A stretch of DNA of 50,520 bases from Ectothiorhodosinus mongolicus. GTDB lineage: Bacteria > Pseudomonadota > Gammaproteobacteria > Ectothiorhodospirales > Ectothiorhodospiraceae. Below, one piece after another: positions 1 to 12,000 of this stretch (positions are counted from its first letter, which is position 1; each line of letters begins with the position of its first letter). Location of the stretch: NCBI RefSeq assembly GCF_022406875.1, contig NZ_CP023018.1:1944576-1995095 (forward strand), in the 5' to 3' direction. Below the pieces are notes generated by a model. The model was not told the origin of the DNA, ran no database searches, and saw nothing but the letters and a program-made list of their open reading frames with translations. The position numbers and the translations under genes were made by a program.

Positions 1-3000
1 ATCATTAACCAAGGCAATATCCAAACCCCCGACGGTGGCACCGTTGCCTTTATTGCCGCCAAAATCACCAACACCGGCACCATTCATACCCCAAGAGGCA
101 ACACGCTCATGGGCGCCGGTAGCCAGGTTACCCTAGATCTAGGCGGTCCCCTCAAACTCCGAGTTGATCAAGCCGCCGTGGATGCGCTGATTGAATCGGG
201 CGGAGCGGTTTATGCCGATGGCGGCTTTATTCTCATTGAAGCCCAGGCAGCGGGCGATCTGAGCAGCACCGTTATTAACCACACTGGCATCTTAGAGGCC
301 CAAACCATTGGTACCGACGATCAAGGCCGCATTGCCCTAAAAGGCGACAGTGCCATTGAAGTTAGCGGCACCCTCACCACCCAAGCCCCCCAAGGCACTG
401 GCGGCACCATTACCGTAGAAGCGGAACACATCCACCTCACCGACACCGCCGACATTGACGCCACAGGCGCCACTGGCGGCGGCAATGTGCTCATCGGTGG
501 TGATTGGCAGGGCGGGGCCAATGCAGAGCGCCGCGTGTTTGTCGACCCTGATGCATTAAAACAAGCCACTACTGTCGTGATGGAGCAGGGCGCGGTCATT
601 GACGCCAGTGCCACGGACAATGGTGATGGTGGCACGGTGGTGTTGTGGAGTGATATTCACAATCCGGATTCGGTCACGCAAATCTATGGTGAACTTCTAG
701 CCGAAGGTGGCGACAACGGTGGTGATGGTGGTCAGATTGAAACCTCGGGTTTTTATCTCGATGCGCTACCAAGTAACGTCAGTGCGTCTGCAGCCAATGG
801 TGAGCGTGGTGAGTGGTTACTTGATCCGTACAACATAACTATTGCCAGCAGTGGCACTTCTGTTTCTGGCGATTACACGCCCTCGGCTGATAGCACGATC
901 CTGGCATCAAGCATTGTCACTGCACTGAATGCTGGAACTAACGTCACAGTGAGCACCGGTTTAGACGGTTCCGCTGGCAGTTCCGTGGGTAACATCACGG
1001 TCAACAGCGCGATCAATGCAACGACGGCGAATGGCGGTGATCTGACGCTTGAGGCTGCACGTTACATTGTTCTCAACGCTGACTTAACGACCGCAGGATC
1101 CATAACCTTCGATGGTGACGTCAAAATTAATGCCGAAACAGTTTCCATCGCATCGGTCAATAACGGCAGTGCTGGTGTGAATATCACTTTCACAGGTGAT
1201 ATCGATGGCGCCACGGCGGACAGTAACAGCCTCTTCATGCTCAGCGGTGCCGGTGCTATCTCAGTGGCAGGCGGTGTGGGCGCGAATACTTCCCTGGCAT
1301 TGTTGGGGTTAGGTGGTACGGGTGGAAAGGAGACGCTAAACCAGACGTTTTCAACAGTGGGCGCAACCACCTACACGGCCACATTTAGTGGTGTCTACAC
1401 ACTCGAGGTGTGGGGTGCGCAGGGTGGTAGTGTTTTTGGTAGCTACGCCGCATCAGGCGGTAAGGGGGGGCGTGCAAAGGGCGACCTAGAGCTGTCAAAA
1501 GGCGACGAAATCCACATTTACGTCGGTGGCAAGGGAACAGATAACAATAGTCCCTTCGGCGGGGTAAAAGTAGCCGGGGGTTTTAACGGTGGTGGTGCAG
1601 TTACTTCTAACCAATATGCCTCGTCAGGCGGTGGGGCAACCGATATACGATTTGGTGGCGATGGCTTGGCTAATCGAGTAATTGTTGCCGGCGGTGGCGG
1701 TGGCGCTGGCGGTTTAGGTAACAATGAGATTGGTTTTAATGGTGGTCATGGTGGTAGCTCAAGCGGACAGAGTGGCAGCGGTTGGTCGGGCGAATTTGGT
1801 GCCGGTGGAAGTCAAAATGCTGGTGGCGCAGGCGGAACAGGGTCACTTACCACAATCTCCGAAAATGGTCGGTTGGGTATAGGTGGCAGCTACGTTACTT
1901 GTTGCAACGGCGGTGCTGGCGGTGGTGGCGGTTATTATGGGGGTGGTGCTGGCTCAAGTGCTGGCGGTGGCTCCAACTATATTGGCGGTGTAACTGGTTC
2001 GACGTTAAATCAGCGCGGGGTGCAAACAGGCAACGGTAAAGCAGTTATCACGGCCGAAGCCACGGTGTTTGAGGCAGGCACCCAAACGGGTTCTATCAGC
2101 ATTGGCGGTTCGGTCAACGTAGGCTCCTTAGAAACAGCCGGTACAAACTTTGACATTGCCATGGCGCACACCTCAGGTAACGTTACGATCGGCTCAGACG
2201 TCACGTTTAACAACACCGGTAACGTGCAGCTCGGTGGTGTTGCATCGGGTCAGTTTGTATCTGTGACCGGTGAGTTGGATGCCAGTGCGGCATCACTGAC
2301 CAAGATTGGTGCTGACATCACCACAGACAATGCACAAACCTATGCAGCAGCAGAGCTGTTGGGTAACGCCACGCTTTCTACGACCAACAGTGCGGTGAAC
2401 GTCAACGGTGCGATGGATTCCGTGGCCAATGGCGCACATGACCTCACAATCAATGCCGGTTCAGGCGCGATTAATTTGTCTGGTGCCGTGGGCGCTGGGG
2501 CTGGCGCTGGTTCTACTGCTGCCCTGGGTGATGTGACACTAAACAGCACGGGTGCGACCACCCTCGGTGGCGCAGTCACAGCCGCTAGTGTCACGACCAA
2601 TAGCGGTGGCACGTTAGCGATTAATGGTGGTTCGGTAACCACGACGGGCAATCAAAGTTATGGTGAAACCCTGACTTTGGGTGCTGATACTACCTTCGAG
2701 ACGGCGGACTTAACAGCTGCCGCGATCAATCTGTCATCGCATACTTTGACGGTAGAGGTTTCGGGTACGGGTGCTGTTAACGGCATCATCTCAGGAAATG
2801 GTGGTGGTCTCACTAAAGACGGTGAAGGTGGCCTCACCCTGTCTGGTGACAACACCTATAGCGGTGCGACTGTGATCAATGCCGGTACTTTGGTAGCAGA
2901 TCATGTTGATGCGCTGGGTTCGACAAGCGGCAACACAACAGTTAATACTGGCGGCACGCTTGATTTAAGCAATGTGGCCCTTGCCGCTGAACCATTGGTT

Positions 3001-6000
3001 TTAGCGGGCGGCACTTTAATAGATGCAACCCATACGTTTGGCGGCACGATTGAATTGTCAGATGACAGCACATTTGATATTCAAACCGGAGGCACGCTGA
3101 CTGTCAGTGGCTTGATTTCTGGCACAGGTCGCTTAACCAAAGTGGGCGATGGCACGGTTGTTCTATCTAATGCATCGAACAGCTACGAAGGTGGCACCGC
3201 CATTGAGGGCGGGGTGCTTAGTATCTCAGCAGACGGTAACTTAGGAGCAACCCCGGGTTCAGTAGAGGCAGACAACCTCACGATCGCCGGTGGCACACTC
3301 AAAGCCACAGCTGGGTTTACGCTTAACAGTAACCGTGGCATTAGCTTGGGTGCAGGCGGCGGCACCATCGAAGTCGGCAGCGCCCAGACGTTTGTGATCG
3401 ACGGTGTGGTGGCTGATGCGGCTGGTTTGTCAGCTGCAGCAGAACTCACCAAGACAGGTAACGGTACCTTGGTACTTGCTGGTGAGAACACCTACAGTGG
3501 TGGCACCACGATTGACGCAGGCACCGTGCAAGTCGGTAACGGTTTATCATCGGGTTCACTCGGAACTGGCGCCATTGAAAACAACGCCACGCTCGTGTTT
3601 GCTCGCACGGGTGAATTGATCATCAGTACCGTGATTTCTGGCTCCGGTGGTTTGACCCAGGCGGGTACCGGCACATTGACGTTGACCGGCGAGAACATAT
3701 TTGGTGGCAACGTGCTCATCGACAACGGTACGTTGGTGGCAGCCGATAACAGTGCGCTGGGTAATGGTGCATCTGCTATCGATGTTTCAGTTGGCGCCAC
3801 ATTGGGTCTACAGGGTGACATCACGCTCTCCCGCAACATAGACTTGGCTGATGGCTCTGGCGTGGGCACGATTCGTAACGTCTCCGGTGACAACACGCTG
3901 TCTGGGACGATTGAACTGGCAACAGGTGACAACGACATTGTTGCTGATGCTGGGACATTGAGTTTGACGGGTGCGATCAATGCAGAGTCTATCCCTGGGT
4001 TTGCCACTTTCCCTAACTCGTCCCTTACGTTGAGCGGTGCTGGTGGTGTTGACTTCAGTCAGGCACTCAAGGTGATAGATTTCACATCCACGGTCACGGA
4101 CCTAACCTTGGGCAGCGACCTGACTGTTTACGGCAATACTAACGGAATCGGTGTGTTGGATATCAGCAGTAATCTGAAAACTACTGGCGATGTGATTATT
4201 TACAATCGAGGCACAGGGAGCTCGACAATAGACATCTCTGGCGATGTAACAGCCGATGGTAACTTAACCCTCATGGCTTGGAGGTACGATGTCACAAGCA
4301 ACATTGATGCGAGTGATTGGATACTATCCATTCGGCCGACGGCTCTTCAGTCAAATACCAGCCCGATTATATTGTCTGGAAAGATCCAAGCAGCTGGATT
4401 GGTGATAGCCAATCGTGATGGGAATGACGTGCCGATTTCCATTGCTAACCCCACAAATGAAATTGACACTGTTGCAGTAGAGGTGGCGGGCGATTTGACC
4501 ATACGCTCAGCCACTGCGTTGACAATTGGTACCGTCACGGCACCAACCGAGTCTTATTCGTCTACTGGCATCACAGCCTCCGGCGACATCCTGATCGAGA
4601 CCCTTGACGGCGACCTAACTGTTTCAGAAGATATCGTGTCCAGCAGCAGCGCTGCGTCTGTTGTATTGGTAGCGGGTAAAGACATTGCGGCGGGTACAAG
4701 CACTGGTGGTGACATCAAACTCACCAACGGCGCCACGATTACGCTGAACGATTCGGACAGCCAGGCGCTTTTATATACTGGTAGTCTTTTGGGTAGTGCT
4801 GGCGTGGCAGAAAGTGGGGATGACCCAAAGGACGGCCTAGTCGCATTTGGATTGGAGCGTTTTAGGTACAACGCCAATCGCGCAACGGACTTTACGACCG
4901 ACAACTGGACGGACTTACCCGAGACGGGTTTTGCAGCGATCTATCGTGAGCAGCCGATCGTGGTGGGTAGCGTGTCAAGCGCGACGATGACTTATGGCGA
5001 TGAGGCGCCAACGGAATTTACGTTCAGTGGTGACAGCGGGTATGTCAATGGTGACAACCCCGGTGTTCCCACGGTGGTTGGCGTGGACGATGCGATTAAC
5101 CAGTCCAGTGTTGGATTCTTGAAGGTTAAGGACGGTGGTTACACCGTCACCCTAGAAGATCTCGGTGGACTGGGCTATAACCTCGATGGCGTTCAAACCG
5201 GCACACTGACGGTGAACCCATTGGCATCTGTCACCTGGGTTGGAAGTAACAACGAAGCCTGGTCTGATCCGACGAAATGGGCTAGGTCAGATGATTTGGA
5301 TAACACCGGCATACTACCCGACGGTCAAAACGTCACCTTGGCGCTGATCCCAAGCGACTTCAGTGGCACCGTCATATCGAATACGGATAGCGACTTCACC
5401 GGTAACATCCGGATCGAAGGCGGTACGCTGTCTGTAGAAGATGATAGTCACCTGGGTGTGGTAACTGACACGGCGGTTGCTGACCGAATTGTTCTGGCGG
5501 GTGGCACGCTTGAAGCCACAGCTGGGTTTGTCATGGATGCCAATCGCGGCATGACCCTTGCTGGCGGCACCAGTAGCACGATCAAGATTTCAGGCGACGA
5601 AACCTTAACCTATGGCGGCACCATTGCTGGTTCGGGTGATTTGACCAAAGCTGGCGCTGGCACATTGACTTTGTCAGGCGCTCACACCTACACCGGTGCG
5701 ACGACCATTAGCGATGGCACGTTGATGATTGCCAACGACGCCCCGAACACGGCAAGCAGCGGGTTTGAAGGCGCAGGCCTGCTGCGAATTGAGCCCTCGA
5801 GTAACGACTTTAGCGGTACCTTCTCGACCAGCGCCTGGAGTTTTGGTTCAACCCTCGGCGGATTAACCATTGGCAAACAAGGTAACACTGCTAAAGTGCA
5901 TGTTGATAATGCGCTTGATATTGCGGGCCCGATTTCACTTTTCTCAGCTGATATTGATCTGGCTGCCAATATTACGAGCTCGGGACTGATTACGCTCGAT

Positions 6001-9000
6001 GGGGCAGTGAAGCTGTTAGACGATCTGACATTGACTGGTTCGACGGTGCATTTCAACAGTACCGTTTCGGGTAGACAAGCATTGACGGTTGACGGCAACG
6101 CGATTTTTGCTGGCAATGTGGGTGCTGTCGCCGATGCTGAGCTGGCCAGCCTTTCAGTTGCAGGGACCACTGAACTCGGTGGCAGCATCACCACCTCGGG
6201 CGCGCAGACATTCACGGGAGCCACGACACTGAGTGGCAATCACACTTTGACAGGCTTTGGTCTTAATTTAGCGGGTATCACGCTTGATGGGCATACTCTA
6301 TTGCTGATGGAGTCGGCTTCAGGCACTGTGAGTGGGGTGGTACAGGATGGTGCGTCCGCAGGGGGTATTACTCTGACCGGTCCAGGATCAATATCCTTAA
6401 CCGAAAATGGCACTTATACGGGTGCAACGATCATTTCTGCGGGCACTTTGGTGTTATTTAATAACGCCCCAACAACAGCTAGCAGCGGGTTTGAAGGTGC
6501 AGGCCTGCTACGCATCGAACCTACGAGTGACGATTTTACTGGCGTCTTTTCAACAACAGGATGGACCTTTGGTTCTGATTTGGGTGGTTTGACGATCGGT
6601 AAAGCAAGCAACACGGCAAAGGTGACGGTTGACGCTGATGTGGCGATTTCCGGTCCGATGACGATCTTTGCAGGTGATGTCGCCGTTGATCATCACATTG
6701 ACACAACGGCTGGTGCGTCAGCGGGCCATATACAGATTAACGCGGCTGGCTCGATAGCGCTGGCGCCAGGTAAATCAATTACCGCAGCGGGCGGCAATAT
6801 TGCGCTTATCGCCACGCTTGGTGCCACTGCAAATGATGCGGCACTGTCTTTAGCGTCTACTAATATCACAACGACAGACTCAGGCACCATTACGCTCACG
6901 GGTGATGCCACTCACAGCACCAGCAATCAATATGGACTCAAGCTTGGCGACAGTCGCATTCAGTCAGAGCATGGTGCCATCACGATTACGGGTACCGGTA
7001 GCAGATTTGTAAGTAACCCTAGGGGACTGTTCGTACTTGATGAGTCTCTGCATGTTCTATCTGCCTCAGGCGCGATCACTTTGGTCGACCTTAAACCAGC
7101 AGACTCCCTGGGTAGCTATAGAGGACCGACATTAAACGCGGGCATTGACGTAGCCAATGGACTCGTTTTTGGGGCCGATGATCAGCATGTTACGTCAAGC
7201 TCATCAGATGTGACGCTTCGTGCCGATCAATTTACCTTTTACGCAAGAACGCGCTTCAACACCGCGGGCGAGGTTTTGATCGAGTCCGTCAGTGATAGCT
7301 TTGACTCAACGCAGTTTGATTCTACCCAGCGGATTCAGAATCTTCAGTTGCCTTCGACTGTCAGTGGTTTGACCATTGGTAAAGCGACCAACACCACTCG
7401 AATTACCTTTGGTTCGCAGGTGTCTCTGAACGGCCCGATTACGGTCTATGGCGGTGATATTGCAATCGATGCGGCGTTGAATGCAGCTAGTAGTACTATC
7501 AACCTGCACGCCAGTGGCAATGTGACGCAGACGGCGGCGTTGAATGCAGCGGGTCTGGGTCTGCATGGCACGGGCAACTTTACGCTGAACAATACAGCCA
7601 ACTCGGTATCCGTTCTAGCCGGTGGCGACAACAATACTGCACTAGGAGGTGTGTCGTTTGTGAATACGGGTGAACTGACAATCGGTTCAGTTAATCCCAC
7701 AGGCATCACCGCATCAGGTGACGTGTTTGTGGCCACGGTTACCGGTGATTTAACCGTTTCACAGGACATCTCAACAGACAGTGACTCGCCCAGCGCTATT
7801 GTGTTGGCCGCTGGTACCAGCGCAAGCGCCGGTGGTGCGGGCACACCGGCTGATGGCAATGTCCGGATCACGGGTTCTCCAACACTTACGGCAGGCACAG
7901 GTGGCACGATTGCTTTGTATAGCGGTGATGTCGATGGAAGTACTGGGCTGACAAGCCTGGTCGGTGCGGGTACAGGTAACTTCCGCTATAACACCAGTAT
8001 TAATTCATCGGGTATCGTTTCTGCTGGATACACCGCTACGCTAGATACCAATGTGGTTAATGCTATTTATCGCCAGCAGCCAACCATCACAGTGCGCGTT
8101 GCCAATGACTCGATTACCTATGGTGATCTTGCGCCAGAGGACTACATCGCTGACTTCGATGGTCGTGTTAATGGCGATGATGAAGCGGCGTTTCTAGGTA
8201 CGGTTATCTGGACAACCGAACCGTCTGTAGATCCTGATACCAATTTGGTTGATGGGCTTTCAAGCACCGGGCTTTTAAAAGTAGGTGTCAACCGCCACAC
8301 AATCACGGTCAACAGTCAAGGCATCACCAATGGCCTAGGCTATGCCGTGGTTGACGACTTAAACGCTTCACTGACGGTCGCACCTAAAACCCTAACCATC
8401 ACTGGCCTGTCTAGCCGTTCGAAGGTCTATGACGGCACCACCACGGCGATTGTCGTGGGTACCGGCGAGATGGCTGGAAATGTCACGGGAGACGATGTCA
8501 GTATCCGCACGCGTAACTTAGATCGTCAAAATGACATCAAAGGTGACTTTGATAGTAAGGATGTGGTTGATGCGACTAAGGTGGTCATCAGCGACATCCT
8601 GGTAGGTGCTGATGCAGACAACTACACCTATGTGGTTGAAGATCTTGATGCGGTTATTACACCCAAGACGGTGACGTTGTCAGCGACCAAGGTCTACGAC
8701 GGCAATACAGATTTGGATGGTGCGGTGCAGGTGCGCACGGGCGTGACGGTTGGTGGTGACACCGAGACATTGAGTTACACCAATGCTCAGGCCAATTCGG
8801 CCCGCGTCGTTAATGAAGATCCGAATTACATCACTTCGATCGACTTGGTTGACGGTAGCGGTGCGAACGGCGGGCTCGCTAGTAACTATGCGTTGCCTGA
8901 GTTGGATGCCAATGCCGCGCCGGTGACGATTACACCTAAAGCATTGACGGTGGCCTTAAACAACACCGGTGTGACCAAGGAGTATGACGGCACACGCGAT

Positions 9001-12000
9001 GCGCCCGATGGATTCGAGCCAAGTTATAACCTAACCGGATTTGTGACCGGTGATACCGCAGCGACGCTGACATTTACTGATGCACTCTACAACAGCAAAG
9101 ATGTTGCCACCGCCAGTACCTTGACCGTGGGTGGTTTGGCGGTCACCAGCGTCACGGGCACACTCGGTTCTGCAGCCACCGACTACCAGGTCAGCCAAAC
9201 CAACCCGACAGTGGCCGCTACCATTACCCCCAAGGCAGTGACATTTGAAGCTACCAAGGTCTACGACGGCACGAAAGACCTGACTGGTGCAGTGACAGTC
9301 TTGGGTTTGATTGATGGCGAGTCGCTGGTGGTCTCGGGAGCGCTAGCGAATGATTCGAATGTGGCAACTGCGGGCAAGTTCATTGCTACGGTGAATGTCT
9401 CGGACGGCCAAGGTGGGTTGTTAAGTAACTACGCAGTTCCAACAACGCGTAATGCGGACAACGCACCTGTGACCATCACGCCAGCATCTTTGACAGTGAC
9501 CGCAGCAAATGATGCCAAGCTGCTCGGTCAAGATGACGCGGCTGGTTATGCAGGCGCTTTTTACAACGGCTTTGTGAGTGGCGAGACGGTGGCTGATTTG
9601 GGTGGCGCACTCAGCATCACCCGCACGAATGAAACTACTGGAAATGACGAGGGCACTTACGAAGAGGTACTGCTACCCGGCGGGCTGATTTCAACAAACT
9701 ACGACATTACGTTTGAGAATGGTGACTACACGATCGTCGGTCGCGACACACTGTTGTTGCGCTCCACAGTCACAGGCACTCAGGTCTACGGTGCGACACC
9801 GAGCTATACCTTTGCCTCTGCGCAGTACCTTGATAGCAACGATAATGTGGTTGATTTAAGTGGTGGCATTAGTAGCTCGGGTGCGACAGTTACGGTAACC
9901 GAAGGGCCTGCGAGCGCCAGTTTTGATGTTCTACCAGTAAGTGGACAGTTTAGCGGCTCGGGGAACCTGCGCGTGGGGGGCTATAACGTTGCGGCTGGTG
10001 ACCTGACACCGGTCTTGGGCGCTGTGGGCTTTAGTTCAACCCACGTCGCGGGCAGCCTGTCAGTGACACCCAAGACCGTTGCACTTCCCGTTGGCTTCAG
10101 CCTGGGCCAGACCATCAAGTTCTATGACGGCTCAACAAGCGTTGCTGGTCTGGACTTTGGTGGCGTATTGACGGGTATTGAAACTAATGATCTTGTGAGC
10201 TTGACGGGCGCGGGCTACTTTGATGATAGGCATGTTGGCACCGGTAAAACCGTAACCGTTGGTTTGGCCTTGTTAGGTGAGGATGCCGGCAACTATCAGC
10301 TGCCCAGCACCACGTTGACCAACACCGAAGGTGTGATTAAACAACTTGACAGCGTCGAATTTGTCGGCGCCAATGGCGCGTCCTGGTCAGACGCTCGCAG
10401 CTGGGCGGGTGGCGCGATTCCGGATCGCAAGCCTGGCACCAATGTTGATAACGTGTTGCAGGTTCGCATTAACGCCAACAGTCAGGTGACATACGATGTT
10501 GACCGTGTGGGCGCTGTGGGCAGTGCGATTGTTAATAATGGTCGAGTGGACATTAACGCGAGCAACGCGTTCGACTTTTCCAATACGGTGACTGGCTCTG
10601 GTGTTCTGGGGCAAAGCGGTGCGGGTACGGTGACCGTATCGGGTGCCAACACGAACTATACGGGTAGCATGGATATTGGCTCTGGCGCCGTGGTGCTGGG
10701 TAATGCCAATGCGCTTGGCGCGTCGCCAACGTTGACAAGCAACGGCGGCACGCTGGCCTTTGGCATTGATGGCGATGGCGATCCGTTGGTGTTTGGTAGT
10801 CTTTTGGTCAATGGGGCAGTAACCCTGAGTGATATAGGCGCGGGTACCACGGGCATGATCTACACCACAGGCAACCAGACCTACAATGGCGCACTCACAT
10901 TCTTGAGTTCAGGTGTCCGGGGCGATCCGAATGCTGATCCGGTTGTGCTCTCTGTTCCTAACTTCAGCTCAGCCAATGGCGACATCACTTTTAACGGTAC
11001 GGTGAGTGCTGGCACCGATTCGAAGGCCACCCAGCGTTCGCTGGTTGTTGAAGCGTTGAACGGCACCGTGACTTTTAATGATCAGGTGGGCATTGATTTG
11101 GCAGCGTCACGCGATCCATTCACGACCGTAGCTTGGACAAGCTATGCCGGTGCTACTGATATCAATCCTTGGGCGGTCGATGTCTCTGCAAACCGCATTA
11201 ACATCTTTGCCGACATCACCACCTTTGAGACGCAGACTTACAATGGGCCGGTATGGATTGGTAATAACGGCAGCAATGGCAGAACTCGCTTGTTGCTCTC
11301 GATGAACCCCACCATCACTTTTAACGACACGATTGATGATATCGATGGCACCCATACGCTGATCGCCAAGGCCATCAGTGCCGATGGCACGCAAGAGCCT
11401 ACACTGGATTTTAATGGCAATATTGGTTCGCAGCGTGCGCTAAAAGACTTCTTCGCAGAAGCTAGCCGTCAGGATCTGAGTGCCAATGCCAATGTGGCGG
11501 ACATTGATACCAGTATCCCTACGCGTGAAGATCCAAGCCTGTTTACTGGCACGGTACGCGTTGCGGGCAATGTCAGAACCACTGGAGATCAAAGCTACAC
11601 GGCGCGTGAAGTGAACTTTGATCCGCCGGCTGCGGTGCCCCCGGCACAGGCAAGTTTTGTGACACTCGATCATGGTGGTGTGCTGACGATAACGACGGGA
11701 CTACCGGCACCTGGCCAACCGGTGAACCAACGACAGGTTGATAGTTTTAATAAGCTGAATCGTATTGAGCGGGGTGCGAATGCCCGCTTGGCTGACGATA
11801 CGAGAGGCAACCCGGCTTGGGCTATCTCTAATGCTCAAGGACGCATACGGCGTATCGTGCCGCCATCCGATAGTATTCCACCAGCCCAGCGTTTGGTGAT
11901 CGATGGTGCCTTGACTACGATTCAACAGACCAGTGCCGAGATTGGTGCGGGGCCCTTGAGCCCATCCAGTCAGCCTTCGGAAGTTGTGGTGGCAGAGGTG

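Noticed and set aside
1782-2039. Open frame with Trp/Arg-rich translation overlapping the glycine-rich domain
   Set aside because: Out-of-frame reading of GGT/GGC-rich DNA in the exoprotein; composition is non-protein-like and no start site is evident.
3492-4007. 171-codon antisense open frame in the exoprotein gene, with similar ones at 5688-6239 and 7446-7907
   Set aside because: Pro/Val/Ser-rich shadows produced by the codon bias of the sense strand; no ribosome-binding site or family resemblance.
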